Positions 16,119 through 25,471 are shown, numbered from the stretch's first letter. The stretch: DNA of 64,000 nucleotides from SLRI01 sp964576715 (GCA_964576715.1 CAZNWE010000009.1:1-64000); one strand, 5' to 3'. A program made the numbers and translations. The notes: generated from the letters alone by a model not told the origin.

Positions 16119-17553
16119 CCGCCGGCACCGGCCGCTGGCGCAGCATGCGAATGCCGAGGACGGCGAAGAGGATGGTGAGGATGGGGCTCAACAGGCTGAA
16201 GAACGCATAAGGCGCGTAGGCGATGGTGCTGATGCCGAGGGCTGCCGCCAGATAGGCGCCGCAGCTGTTCCAGGGGATCAGCGCCGAGGTCACGCTCGCC
16301 GAATCGGCGGCAGCACGGGAGAGGACGACGGGGGCGAGGCCGCGGGCCTCGAAGGCCGGCTTGACGATCCGCTCGGCAAGCCGCGTGCCGGTCTGCTGAT
16401 CCGCCGTCATGGCATTGCTGGCGATGCCGGCGATGACCGTGGCGGTGACCAGCCCACCGGTCGTGCGAACCCTGGCGACGATCGGCGCGAACAGCCGGTG
16501 CAGCAGGCCGATCCGATCGATCACCCCGCCGAAGGCGAGCCCGGCGGCGATCAGCCAGACCGTGTCCAGCATGTAGGCCATGCCGCCGCGGCTGAGAAAG
16601 GCGTCGATGCTTGGATTGCCCGTGGCCGAGACGTAGCCCGTGGCCATGGCCTGCCAGAGACCCTTGACCAGGGCTAGCGTGAACCAGCCGTCGAGATCGG
16701 CGAAGCGGAGGACGAAGCCGGTCTTGACGGTGAGCGCGACGAGGCCGCCGACCAGGGCACTGGTGATCATCGTCATGAAGGGGGGCAGGCCGATCAGCGC
16801 CAGGAGGATCACCGCGCCGAGCGGCAACAGCAGCACCGGCCGGATGTCCAGGGCCGCGTCGATCGCCGCCGTGGTCAGCGCCGCGTCACGGCTCGCCGGC
16901 TCGCCCAGCCACCAGAAAAGCGCGAGGCAGGCGGCGAAGGCCGGCAGCGAGGTCCAGAGCGCCTCACGCGCGTGGATCGCCCGATCGACCCCGGCAACGG
17001 CTGCAGCAAGCGCGCTCTTTTTCGAGCGCGGCGACAGCTTGTCACCGAAATAGGCTCCGGAGATGACCGCACCCGCGGTGATCGCCGGGTCGAGGCCGAG
17101 CTGGATGGCGATGCCGACGAAGCAGACGCCGATCGTCGACGCGGTGGTCCAGGCGCTGGCGATGATGAAGCCGACCAGTGCCGCCAGCAGTGCCGTGCTC
17201 AGATAGAGCCATTCGGGGGTCAGCACGAGCAGGAAGTAGTAGCCGATCGCCAGCAGCGTGCCGCTCATCGCCCAGGTGCCGAGCAGTGCCCCCACGGCGA
17301 AGAGCTCGGCCATGGTGGTGAAGCCGCCGACCATGCTGGAGACCGCCGACTGGCGCATCGCCTCGAAGCCGTGCCCGGCCCGTCGGCCGACCAGCATGGC
17401 GCCGGCAGTGGCGCAGATGATCGCCGTCTGCAGCGGCCCGCCGGTCGTGTCGTAGCCGAAGAGCTGGAAGGAGAGACCCAAAAACAGCCCGGCCAGGACG
17501 ACCGGGACCAGCGCCTCGAGCAGGGTGAGCGGCCGCGGCTCCGGCACGCTCAC
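16090..17553 (-). CDS. nhaC: Na+/H+ antiporter, NhaC family
   Basis: 487-residue inner-membrane protein with about a dozen hydrophobic segments. NhaC-type landmarks are the TMAELFAVGALLG segment, GAYFGDKLSPRSK near residue 165 and NAMTADQQTGT with SALIPWNSCGAYL near the C-terminus. It exchanges sodium (or a dicarboxylate/malate plus sodium in some relatives) for protons. It is followed by a DapA-family gene whose stop lies 26 bases upstream on the same strand, so co-transcription is possible. Confidence 0.85.
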   Translation of the reverse strand: MSVPEPRPLTLLEALVPVVLAGLFLGLSFQLFGYDTTGGPLQTAIICATAGAMLVGRRAGHGFEAMRQSAVSSMVGGFTTMAELFAVGALLGTWAMSGTLLAIGYYFLLVLTPEWLYLSTALLAALVGFIIASAWTTASTIGVCFVGIAIQLGLDPAITAGAVISGAYFGDKLSPRSKKSALAAAVAGVDRAIHAREALWTSLPAFAACLALFWWLGEPASRDAALTTAAIDAALDIRPVLLLPLGAVILLALIGLPPFMTMITSALVGGLVALTVKTGFVLRFADLDGWFTLALVKGLWQAMATGYVSATGNPSIDAFLSRGGMAYMLDTVWLIAAGLAFGGVIDRIGLLHRLFAPIVARVRTTGGLVTATVIAGIASNAMTADQQTGTRLAERIVKPAFEARGLAPVVLSRAAADSASVTSALIPWNSCGAYLAAALGISTIAYAPYAFFSLLSPILTILFAVLGIRMLRQRPVPAVSSGRARGA

Positions 17554-17579
17554 GAGGGATGATCAGGCACGGCGGATGA

Positions 17580-18512
17580 TCAGGCGCCGGCGACGCTGTA
17601 GAGATCGGGGTCGTAGGCGTAGCCGGCCGCATCGAGGGCGGCGATCAGCGCTGCTCCGCTGGCCGGGTCGAGCTCGACCAGGGGTGGGCGGACGGTGCGC
17701 CAGGTCTCGTCGTGCTGGCCGTCGGCGATGACGTGCTTGATCGCCGGGATCAGCGGGTAGTCGGCCAGGGTCTGGCGCACCTTGCCGACGACGCTCATGC
17801 CGGCCTCGGCCGCGGCCATGTCCCCCGTCGTGAAGGCCTTGAACACGCGGGCACTCTCCTCGACGGCGAGATTGGCCGCCGCCGAGATCGTTCCGGCGCC
17901 GCCGGCGCGCAGATTGTCGAGCAGGTGCCCGTCATTGCCGGAGTAGATGGCGAGACCCGGGAAGCTCTCGATCAGGCCCCTGGTATGCGGCCAGTCGCCG
18001 GCGCTGTCCTTGATCCCCTTCATCGTCCCGGGATACCGCTCGACCAGGCCTTCGACCACACCGTGCGTCACCGGCACGCCCGATACTTGCGGGAAATGGT
18101 AGAGGTACAGCTCCAGCCGGTCGTCGGCGAGGCTGTCGATCACCTCGGCATAGGCACGAACCAGGCCCTCGTCCGTGTTGTTCTTGTAGAAGAACGGCGG
18201 CATCATCAACAAGCGAGTGATGCCGCTCGCCAGCGCGTGGCGGCCGAGTGCCACCGTATCGGCGCGGGCACAGCAGCCGATGCCGAGGATCATCCGTTCG
18301 ACCGGCAGCCCGGCGGCGAGGAACGAATCGAGGGTCGCCTGTCGTTCGGCGACCGAGAACGAGGCGGCCTCGCTGGTCGTGCCGAACACCCCGATGCCAT
18401 CGCAGCCCTGGCGCAACAGCCAGCGCGCATGGCGGCAATAGCGCTCGATGCTGATCGCCCCGGTATTGTCGACCGGCGTCACGACTGCGGCGAAGATGCC
18501 CCTGGTCGCCAT
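17580..18512 (-). CDS. Dihydrodipicolinate synthase/N-acetylneuraminate lyase family (DapA-like)
   Basis: 310-residue class I aldolase of the DapA superfamily. The Schiff-base Lys is in MKGIKDSAGDW (near residue 162); the pyruvate-binding GTTSEAASF is near 44; the proton-relay Tyr is in LYHFPQV. It lacks strict dapA context and sits upstream of an antiporter, so a catabolic substrate such as a 2-keto-3-deoxy sugar acid is as likely as lysine synthesis. ATG 18512 follows AGAAGGAC. Confidence 0.8.
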   Translation of the reverse strand: MATRGIFAAVVTPVDNTGAISIERYCRHARWLLRQGCDGIGVFGTTSEAASFSVAERQATLDSFLAAGLPVERMILGIGCCARADTVALGRHALASGITRLLMMPPFFYKNNTDEGLVRAYAEVIDSLADDRLELYLYHFPQVSGVPVTHGVVEGLVERYPGTMKGIKDSAGDWPHTRGLIESFPGLAIYSGNDGHLLDNLRAGGAGTISAAANLAVEESARVFKAFTTGDMAAAEAGMSVVGKVRQTLADYPLIPAIKHVIADGQHDETWRTVRPPLVELDPASGAALIAALDAAGYAYDPDLYSVAGA

Positions 18513-18583
18513 GTCCTTCTCCCACGTTCGCCAGCACCAGCGATGGTGGTAGACAGGTCCTTGCTGCAGTGCAAGGTGGCGGC

Positions 18584-19327
18584 TCAGCGCAGCACCAGTT
18601 CCTGAAAGGCGAACATCGCCACGATGGCGGCAACCACCGTGAGTGCAATGCTGCGATCCGCGAGATCGGCGCGGGCCTCGGGCAGCAGCTCGGCTGCCGT
18701 CATCCAGAACATGGCGCCGGCGGCGAGCCCGAAGCCGATCGGTAGGAAGGGCGCGAACCAGAGGACGAAGAGGAAGGCCGGGACCGCCATCAGGGGCTGT
18801 GGCAGACTCGAGAAGATGCTCCACCAGCCCGCCATCAGCCAGGACACCCCGCGCGGCACCAGGACGAGCGCGATGGCGAGGCCTTCCGGGACGTTGTGGA
18901 TGGCGATCGCCGCCGAGATGAACAGGCCGAGCTCGTCGCCGCCGCCGAACGACACCCCGACCCCGATGCCCTCGGCGAACGAGTGGATGGTCATCACGCC
19001 GACGATCAGCAGGGCTTTTTTGGCATCGGCCCCCTGGAGCTCGCCGACATGGAGGTCCTGGCGGCCGTCGAGAAACCGGTGGGCGAGGCGGATGAGCACG
19101 AGGCCGAACAGCACCCCGAGCGCCGTTCGCCCGGGGCCGATCCCGAACCCCTCGACGACCAGGCTGAGGCTGGCTGCGATCATCAGCCCGGCGGCGAAGG
19201 CATTGGACACACCGAGCCAGCGCCGCTGCATCCGCGGGACGAAGGCGAAGGGTACGGCCCCGAGGCCAGTCGCGATCGCGGTGGTCAGGGCGGCGACGAA
19301 GACGACGAGGACGGGATCGAGGGACAT
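18584..19327 (-). CDS. ZIP-family divalent metal transporter
   Basis: 247-residue inner-membrane protein with eight hydrophobic segments. The TM4 and TM5 metal-site motifs HSFAEG (near residue 114) and HNVPEG (near 143) are the ZIP/GufA signature. It imports zinc, iron or manganese. ATG 19327 has AGGAGG seven bases upstream. An Irr-like palindrome lies 28-42 bases upstream of the start, so iron-dependent control is plausible. Confidence 0.85.
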   Translation of the reverse strand: MSLDPVLVVFVAALTTAIATGLGAVPFAFVPRMQRRWLGVSNAFAAGLMIAASLSLVVEGFGIGPGRTALGVLFGLVLIRLAHRFLDGRQDLHVGELQGADAKKALLIVGVMTIHSFAEGIGVGVSFGGGDELGLFISAAIAIHNVPEGLAIALVLVPRGVSWLMAGWWSIFSSLPQPLMAVPAFLFVLWFAPFLPIGFGLAAGAMFWMTAAELLPEARADLADRSIALTVVAAIVAMFAFQELVLR

Positions 19328-19354
19328 CGGGCGGCCTCCTACCGCCCGCGTTAG

Positions 19355-19369
19355 TTAGAATAGTTCTAA
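19355..19369 (-). promoter_or_regulatory. Irr/ICE-like palindrome upstream of ZIP transporter
   Basis: TTAGAA-TAG-TTCTAA is a perfect 6-3-6 inverted repeat, matching the core of the iron control element bound by alphaproteobacterial Irr (TTTAGAA-N3-TTCTAAA). The position fits a promoter-proximal operator. Confidence 0.65.
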
Positions 19370-19423
19370 ATAATCGGCAAGCCGTGGTGATGCCGCAGGG
19401 GCGTGACGCGACCGGGCGCCCGT

Positions 19424-20962
19424 CTATTCGAACGAATCGGGGATCGCCGCCTCGCGCTCCTGGATGAAGGCGGCCAGCGCCGCGTCGATCGCCGGGTCGA
19501 GACCCGGATCGACCCACCGCTCGAGCGCCGTCAGGGCCGCCTCCCGGCCGCGCGTCGCGGCATCCTTGCTGCCTTCGAGCTGCCACTGCTCGAAGCTGTT
19601 GTTGTCGGCGAGGCTGCTCATGAAGAAGGCATCCTGGAAATGTGCCTGGGTGTGGGCCGAGCCGAGAAAGTGCCCGCCCGGCCCGACCTCGCGAATGGCC
19701 GCCATGGCCTCCGTGAAATCGCTGAACGCGGGGCCCTGGCCGAGCCGGTGGAGCATCTCGACCTGCTCCGCATCGAGCATGAACTTGGCGAGACTGGCGA
19801 CCAGACCGGCTTCCGACCAGCCGGCCGAATGCAGCACGAAGTTGGCCCCGGCCAACAAGATCGGCAGCATATTGAAAGCGGATTCGTAAGCTGCCTGGGC
19901 GTCGCACAGCTTGGCGCCGGTGAGCATGCCCGACGAGCGCCAGGGCACGCCGTAGCGCCGGGCGAGCTGGCCGATCATGAAGTTCATCAGCGCCAGCTCG
20001 GAGGTGCCGGCCATGGGGGCGCCGGACTTCATCGAAACGGTGGCGAGGAAATGGCCATAAAGCACTGGGGCACCGGGGCGGACGGCCTGCGCGAAGGCGA
20101 TGCCGGCCAACGCCTCGGCATTGAGCTGGGCGACCGTCGCCACGGCCGATGCCGGGGTGTTGGCCCCGGCGAGGGTGAAGGGGGCGAGGATCAGCCCCTG
20201 ATTGGCCCGGGCATAGACCTTGACCGCACCGAGCATCGTCTCGTCCCAGACCAAGGGGGTGTTGGCATTGGTCAAGGCGAGCATCACCGTGTTGCTGGCG
20301 ACGAAGTCGGCGCCGAAGACGATCTTGGCCATCTCGACCGCGTCCGTCGCGCGCTCGGGGGCGGTGACCGGGCCCATGAAGCTCTTGTCCGAGTGGCGGA
20401 TCGCCGAGGCGGTGATGTGCAGGTGGCGCTTGGCGACCGGGCAGTCGGTCGGCTCGCAGGTGACCGAGCCGACATTGTGCAGGGCCGGTGCCATATGGGC
20501 CAGCTTGTGGAAGGCCGCGAGGTCGGCGAGCGTGCCGTAGCGGCGGGTGTCGTCCGCCATCCGGACGAAGGGCGAGCCGTAATTGGGCGCGAACACGGTG
20601 TGCTGCCCGCCGATCTCGACCGAGCGCTCGGGATTCCTGGCATGCAGCGTGAAGTGCCGGGGTGCCTTGCCGACCAGTGCGAGCAGCAGCTCGCCCGGGA
20701 TGCGGACCCGCTCGCCCTCGACCTCGGCCCCCGCCTGCCGCCAGATGGCCAGCGCTTCCGCATCGCGGAAGTCGATCCCGACCTCCTCCAGGAGCTGCAG
20801 CGAGGCCGCGTGGATCAGTTCGAGGCCCTCCTCGTTCAGGACCTCGTAGACCGGCAGGCGGCGGTAGAGGGCGGGCAGGCTCTTGAGCCCGCCGGCCAGC
20901 CGCTCGGCCCGGCGGGCACCGCGCCCGCCCTGGCGGCCCCCCGAACGTGCCTCTCGCGACAT
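19424..20962 (-). CDS. Trimethylamine methyltransferase (MttB) family protein
   Basis: 512-residue TIM-barrel protein of the MttB superfamily, which includes Pyl-containing trimethylamine methyltransferases and Pyl-free glycine betaine demethylases. Segments EVGIDFRDAEALAIWRQAGA, NPERSVEIGG, NYGSPFV and EVGPGGHFLGSAHTQAHF are typical. There is no in-frame amber codon, so it is the non-pyrrolysine type. It probably acts with a corrinoid protein and a quaternary amine, but no corrinoid partner is next to it. ATG 20962 (MSREARS) follows a GAGGGAGA. Confidence 0.85.
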   Translation of the reverse strand: MSREARSGGRQGGRGARRAERLAGGLKSLPALYRRLPVYEVLNEEGLELIHAASLQLLEEVGIDFRDAEALAIWRQAGAEVEGERVRIPGELLLALVGKAPRHFTLHARNPERSVEIGGQHTVFAPNYGSPFVRMADDTRRYGTLADLAAFHKLAHMAPALHNVGSVTCEPTDCPVAKRHLHITASAIRHSDKSFMGPVTAPERATDAVEMAKIVFGADFVASNTVMLALTNANTPLVWDETMLGAVKVYARANQGLILAPFTLAGANTPASAVATVAQLNAEALAGIAFAQAVRPGAPVLYGHFLATVSMKSGAPMAGTSELALMNFMIGQLARRYGVPWRSSGMLTGAKLCDAQAAYESAFNMLPILLAGANFVLHSAGWSEAGLVASLAKFMLDAEQVEMLHRLGQGPAFSDFTEAMAAIREVGPGGHFLGSAHTQAHFQDAFFMSSLADNNSFEQWQLEGSKDAATRGREAALTALERWVDPGLDPAIDAALAAFIQEREAAIPDSFE

Positions 20963-21206
20963 GGCGCGTCTCCCTCTTCCGGCCCGGCGGGGCGGTTCCA
21001 ACCCTTGCAGTTAAGCGGCCGCCGCGGCCGCCGCCGTCAACGGCGCGACAGGGAGTTGCGTGTTATGGACAAGCTCGACCGAGGCCGCGCGATCGCGGTG
21101 CCATCGCGGCCCGTCGCCCTGGTTGTGTGCCCGATCGCTTTGATCCCAGCGCAGCTTGCGGCCCGCGCCTGCTGCCGGCTCGGGCGCTGGCTGGGGCGCC
21201 GGCGGT

Positions 21207-22700
21207 TCAGCCGGAAAGCCGGCGCTTGAGGGCGGCGACGTCGTCGGCGAGGGTGCGGTCGGATTCGGAGAGCTTCTCGATCTGCTTGACCGCGTGCATC
21301 ACCGTGGTGTGGTCGCGGCCGCCGAACTTCTTGCCGATCTCCGGCAGCGAGCGCGGGGTGAGCTGCTTGGCCAGGTACATCGCCACCTGCCGCGGCCGGG
21401 CCACCGCCCGCGCCCGCCTGGTCGAGGCCATGTCGCTCATCTTGAGCTGGAAATGCTCGACCACGGCGCGCTGGATCTCCTCGATGGTCACCCGCCGCTC
21501 GTTCGAGCGGAGCAGATCCTTCAAGACGTCCTGGGCCATCTCGATCGAGACCGGCCGGCGGAGCAGCGTCGCCTGGTGGACCACCCGGTTCAAGGCGCCC
21601 TCGAGCTCGCGGACATTGGAGGTGATCCGGTGTGCCAGAAATTCGTAGACCTCGGGCTGGACCAAGGCACCGAGCTGTTCGGCCTTGGCCTGCAGGATGC
21701 CGACCCGCAGCTCGTAGGTGGTGGGGTGGATGTCGGCGACCAGGCCCCAGCCGAGACGCGAGCGGATGCGCTCCTCCATCCCGGCGAGATCCGACGGGCT
21801 GCGGTCGGCCGAGATGACGATCGAGCTGCCCCGTTCGGCGAGCGCGTTGAAGGTGTGGAAGAACTCCTCCTGGGTCGAATCCTTGCCCGAGATGAACTGG
21901 ACGTCGTCGACCATCAGGAGATCGACCGAGCGGAACATCTCCTTGAAGCCCATGGTGTCGCGCTGCTTCAAGGCGCGGATGAACTGGACCATGAACTTTT
22001 CGGCCGACAGGTAGACGACGCGCCGATTGGGGTTGGTGCGCTTGGCCTGCCAGCCGATGGCGTGCATCAGGTGGGTCTTGCCGAGCCCGACCCCGCCATA
22101 GAGAAAGAGCGGGTTGAAGGGCGGCTTGTCGTTGGCGGCCATCCGCTCGGCGGCAGCGAAAGCGAACTCGTTGGGCTTGCCGACGATGAAGGTGTCGAAG
22201 GTGAAGCGCGGGTCGAGCGTGGCGCCGAGCTCGGCCAGATCCGGCAGGCTGGCGCCGCCGACACTGCCCGGCGCCGCGCCGCGCTCCGGCATGTCTTGGC
22301 CGTTGCAGGCATGGTCGGCGGCCAGCTGGCGGCGGTCGAACTCGTGGCCGCCGGCCGGGCTGGCGGTGCCGGTCATCTGGGCGGTGCGGACGCTCAAGGC
22401 GATGCTGCGCACCGTCGGGTTGACGCGCGACCAGAAGGCGCGAATCCGATCGGCATAGTTGTTGACCACCCAGTCGCGCATGAACTGCGTCGGCACGGCG
22501 ATGACGGCGCGGTCGCCGTCGATCTCGATCAACTCGAGCGGACTGAGCCAGGTGGAATAGGCGGTCTCACCGAACTCGCCGCACAGCAGGCTGCGTACCT
22601 GCTCCCATTGCCTCACGGCTTCATTGGTTGTTGGGACGACCATCTGTGTCTCGAATACCGGCTCGGGGTTGCTCCCTCGGATCATTCGGTCACGATCCAT
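21207..22700 (-). CDS. dnaA: Chromosomal replication initiator DnaA
   Basis: 497-residue AAA+ initiator that melts oriC and loads DnaB. Domain I is at the N-terminus (WEQVRSLLCGEFGETAYSTW), the linker is domain II, and Walker A GGVGLGKTHL, Walker B LLMVDDVQF and sensor regions make up domain III. Domain IV carries the DnaA-box-binding GGRDHTTVMHAVKQIE. ATG 22700 has GGAGCAGG right upstream; the alternative at 22643 has a weak site. The order rpsT-dnaA is common in alphaproteobacteria. Confidence 0.95.
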   Translation of the reverse strand: MDRDRMIRGSNPEPVFETQMVVPTTNEAVRQWEQVRSLLCGEFGETAYSTWLSPLELIEIDGDRAVIAVPTQFMRDWVVNNYADRIRAFWSRVNPTVRSIALSVRTAQMTGTASPAGGHEFDRRQLAADHACNGQDMPERGAAPGSVGGASLPDLAELGATLDPRFTFDTFIVGKPNEFAFAAAERMAANDKPPFNPLFLYGGVGLGKTHLMHAIGWQAKRTNPNRRVVYLSAEKFMVQFIRALKQRDTMGFKEMFRSVDLLMVDDVQFISGKDSTQEEFFHTFNALAERGSSIVISADRSPSDLAGMEERIRSRLGWGLVADIHPTTYELRVGILQAKAEQLGALVQPEVYEFLAHRITSNVRELEGALNRVVHQATLLRRPVSIEMAQDVLKDLLRSNERRVTIEEIQRAVVEHFQLKMSDMASTRRARAVARPRQVAMYLAKQLTPRSLPEIGKKFGGRDHTTVMHAVKQIEKLSESDRTLADDVAALKRRLSG

Positions 22701-23162
22701 CCTGCTCCAAACGGCCAGTAGCGCCGCTGCCTGGTGGCCACGTCTCCTTCGGGCGCGGGCATCGAGCCCCGGTATCGCCCTCAACCGTCCGGTTGCGCGC
22801 CGAAGTCGGCGGCAAGAACCCGTTCGATGACGGGTGGACGAGACGACACCTGTTGTTGGCCGGCTAGTGACGATTGCATCTGCTCACCCTGCGGTTTAGC
22901 AGATGAGAACAGACCGTCGCTGCCGTCCACCGCCCAATCAAAAGTAAATCTGAAGTGAATACGGATTTGCGTTCTGCTGCCCCGTATTCATGAACAGTAA
23001 CCGACTGTCCTGCGTGTTGCAATAGGCTCAAATCGAGAACGGAGGCTTTCGCCTAATGGTTGAGAATGAAGACATGGTGATGAACGCTGACCGGCAGTTC
23101 CGCCGAGAACCAGCGGGGCCGTCGATCAACGTCCCGTCGAGTGCTACGAAAGGCGAAAAAGT
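22701..23162. other. rpsT-dnaA intergenic region
   Basis: About 460 bases, with an AT-richer stretch around 22940-23000. It holds the palindrome at 22956-22990 and a small open frame at 23056-23166. I see no clear cluster of TTATCCACA DnaA boxes, so an origin is not supported here, but dnaA promoters should lie in this stretch. Confidence 0.6.
22956..22990. repeat. Inverted repeat upstream of dnaA
   Basis: TGAATACGG and CCGTATTCA are perfect 9-base arms separated by 17 bases in the AT-richer part of the gap. It could be an operator or an RNA hairpin in the dnaA leader. Confidence 0.5.
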
Positions 23163-23166
23163 CTAG
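23056..23166 (+). CDS. Possible 36-residue small protein
   Basis: ATG 23056 has GGAGG ten bases upstream and the frame runs 36 codons (MVENEDMVMNADRQFRREPA...), overlapping the rpsT end by four bases in the opposite direction. No family is recognised. The ribosome site is the only support. Confidence 0.15.
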   Translation: MVENEDMVMNADRQFRREPAGPSINVPSSATKGEKV

Positions 23167-23441
23167 GCGAGAGTGGCCAGATGCAAGTTGCGCACCTTGC
23201 TCGACATCCGCGAAATCTTGCGCGCGACCGTATTGCGGTGCAGCACGCCTTTGCTGACGCCACGCTGCAACTCTGGTGCCGCAGCCGCGAACGCCGCGTT
23301 CGCCTCGGCCGCATCGCCCTTGGCGATGGCGTCCTCGACCTTGCGGACGAAGGTCCGGATCCGGCTGATCCGGCTGCGGTTGCGCTCGGTCCGCTTGGCC
23401 GTCTGGCGGATGCGCTTCTTGGCGGTGGAACTATGGGCCAC
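23163..23441 (-). CDS. rpsT: 30S ribosomal protein bS20
   Basis: 92-residue, Lys/Arg-rich three-helix protein that binds 16S rRNA. It starts MAHSSTAKKRIRQTAKRTER and has the usual FVRKVEDAIAKGDAAEA middle and GVLHRNTVARKISRM end. Length and order upstream of dnaA match the family. Confidence 0.95.
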   Translation of the reverse strand: MAHSSTAKKRIRQTAKRTERNRSRISRIRTFVRKVEDAIAKGDAAEANAAFAAAAPELQRGVSKGVLHRNTVARKISRMSSKVRNLHLATLA

Positions 23442-23571
23442 GGTCGTCCTCTTCGATTTGGAAGCTCGCTCGTATAGCGAGCGGCCTGCCTTGCGTCAAT
23501 CGCCGAGCGTCTTGCCGTGCCACGGGTCGTCACCGGCAGCGGCCGGCGACCGGCAAGCCCCGTCGCCCGGC

Positions 23572-24345
23572 TCAGCGATGGGTGAAGTTGGCCGTCCGCT
23601 TCTCGCTGAAGGCGGCCATCCCCTCCTTGCGGTCGGCGGTGGCGAAGGTCGCGTAGAAAGTCCGCTTCTCGAAGCGGATGCCCTCGGCGAGCGAGGTCTC
23701 ATAGGCGACGTCGACCGCCTCCTTGGCCATGGCGACGATCGGCTGCGATTTCTCGCCGATCGCCTCGGCGAGCTTTACCGCCTCCTCGAGCAGATCGCCG
23801 ATCGGCACCACCCGGGCCACGAGATTGGCGCGCTCGGCCTCGGCGGCGTCCATGTTGCGGCCGGTGAGGATCATCTCCATCGCCTTCGACTTGCCGATCG
23901 CCCGGGTCAGGCGCTGCGTGCCGCCGGCCCCGGGGATGGTGCCGAGATTGATCTCCGGCTGGCCGAACTTGGCGTTGTCGGCGGCGAGGATGATGTCGCA
24001 CATCATCGCCAGCTCACAGCCGCCGCCGAGGGCGTAGCCGGCCACCGCCGCGATCACCGGCTTCTTGTGCCGGGCGATCGCGTGCCAGGGGCCGATGAAA
24101 TCGCTGGAATAGGCGGCGGCGAAATCCTTTTCGGCCATCTCCTTGATATCGGCACCCGCGGCAAAGGCGCGCTCGGAACCGGTCAGCACCACCGCCGCGA
24201 TCGTCGGATCGGCGTCGAACTGGGTCAGGGCCCGGCTGAGCTCGTCGATCAGCTGATTGTTCAAGGCGTTCAGCTGCTTGGGGCGGTTGAGGGTGACGAT
24301 GGCGACGGCGTCGCGCTTCTCGACGAGGATGGTCTCGAATGCCAT
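23572..24345 (-). CDS. Enoyl-CoA hydratase
   Basis: 257-residue crotonase that hydrates trans-2-enoyl-CoA in beta-oxidation. The oxyanion segment is AAGADIKEM (near residue 65), the first catalytic Glu is in GGGCELAMMCD (near 112), and the second is in QPEINLGTIPGAGGTQRL (near 132). It lies 130 bases after rpsT on the same strand, an arrangement seen in several alphaproteobacteria (rpsT/echA/mutM). Confidence 0.9.
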   Translation of the reverse strand: MAFETILVEKRDAVAIVTLNRPKQLNALNNQLIDELSRALTQFDADPTIAAVVLTGSERAFAAGADIKEMAEKDFAAAYSSDFIGPWHAIARHKKPVIAAVAGYALGGGCELAMMCDIILAADNAKFGQPEINLGTIPGAGGTQRLTRAIGKSKAMEMILTGRNMDAAEAERANLVARVVPIGDLLEEAVKLAEAIGEKSQPIVAMAKEAVDVAYETSLAEGIRFEKRTFYATFATADRKEGMAAFSEKRTANFTHR

Positions 24346-24526
24346 GCCTTTTCTCCGTGGCCTGCAAGAGGGCGCCACCGAGCGCAGGCTGGCTTGTCCT
24401 GCGCCGGCTGGTGGTGGATTCCAGGGATCGGGTTTAACACCACCTGACCACATGCCGTCCAGGGCAAATCGGGCATTTTATTCGGCGTTGCAACATCACG
24501 GGCCGCGCGCCGAGCCACGGTGCGGG

Positions 24527-25342
24527 TCAGCGCTGGCACCGACCGCAGTGAAAAGTGGCACGGCCGGCCTGCACGATCCGGCGGATCGCCGTGCCGCAGT
24601 GCAGGCAGGGCAGGCCGGCCCGATCGTAGACCCGAAACAGCCGCTGGAAGTTGCCGAGCTCGCCGTTCGACTGGACATAGTCGCGCAACGACGAGCCGCC
24701 GGCGTCGATCGCATCGCGCAGCACCTCGCGGATCGCCGCGGCGAGCCGGTCGGCCCGCGCCGGCCCGACGCCGGCCGCCAGCCGCCGCGGCGACAGCCCG
24801 GCGCGAAACAGGCTCTCGCTCGCATAGATGTTGCCGACGCCGACGACGTGCCGCTGGTCCATGATCGCGACCTTGAGCGCCACCTGCCGGCCGGCGAGGC
24901 GGGCCAGCAGTGCCGGGCCGTCGAAGCTGTTGGCCAGAGGCTCGAGGCCCAGATGCCGGAGCCACTTGTGCTCCGGCAGGGAAGCGGTCGGGCACAGATC
25001 GAGCATGCCGAAGCGGCGCGGGTCGACGAAGCGGAGAACGGTACGGTCGTCGAAATGGAAGGTCAGGTGCTCGTGCGGCCCGGCGCGGTCGCCGTCGAAC
25101 AAGAGCCGCCCCGACATCCCGAGATGCAGGAGCAGCGTCGTGTGGTCGTCGAGCATCAGCTCGATGAACTTGGCCCGTCGGGCAAAGCCGATCAGCCGCC
25201 GGCCGACCAGCCGCCCCGGCAGGTCTTGCGGCAAGGTGAAGCGGAGATCGGCGCGGCGCTGCTCGACCGCGGTGAACTGCCTATGTTGGAGACGGCAGGC
25301 GAGCGCGCGCATCGTCGTCTCGACCTCAGGCAGCTCGGGCAC
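24527..25342 (-). CDS. mutM: Formamidopyrimidine-DNA glycosylase
   Basis: 271-residue bifunctional glycosylase/AP lyase that excises 8-oxoguanine. It has the N-terminal catalytic MPELPEVET (P2 and E3), Lys in RRAKFIEL (near 57), the H2TH DNA-binding region (GVGNIYASE...LSPRR) and a C-terminal zinc finger CLHC-x16-CGRC. All catalytic residues are present and the length is normal. It is divergent from ubiE. Confidence 0.95.
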   Translation of the reverse strand: MPELPEVETTMRALACRLQHRQFTAVEQRRADLRFTLPQDLPGRLVGRRLIGFARRAKFIELMLDDHTTLLLHLGMSGRLLFDGDRAGPHEHLTFHFDDRTVLRFVDPRRFGMLDLCPTASLPEHKWLRHLGLEPLANSFDGPALLARLAGRQVALKVAIMDQRHVVGVGNIYASESLFRAGLSPRRLAAGVGPARADRLAAAIREVLRDAIDAGGSSLRDYVQSNGELGNFQRLFRVYDRAGLPCLHCGTAIRRIVQAGRATFHCGRCQR

Positions 25343-25471
25343 GGATCGCGGTTCCTGTGCTGGTTCGACGGCAGGGTTTCATGGCGCCGGTTGCCGTCGC
25401 CCGACCGCTTCCATAGAACAGCCATAGCCGCCGGACCAGCGGCGCCTCGCTGCCAGAGATGGACGTGATCG

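Noticed and set aside
17580..19907. 775-codon frame on the minus strand extending upstream of the DapA-like gene
   Set aside because: Only the first 933 bases match the family. The rest is an unrelated frame across the ZIP and MttB genes.
22701..23162. Chromosomal origin next to dnaA
   Set aside because: I could not see a cluster of DnaA boxes (TTATCCACA-like) or 13-mer AT repeats. Alphaproteobacterial origins are often elsewhere.
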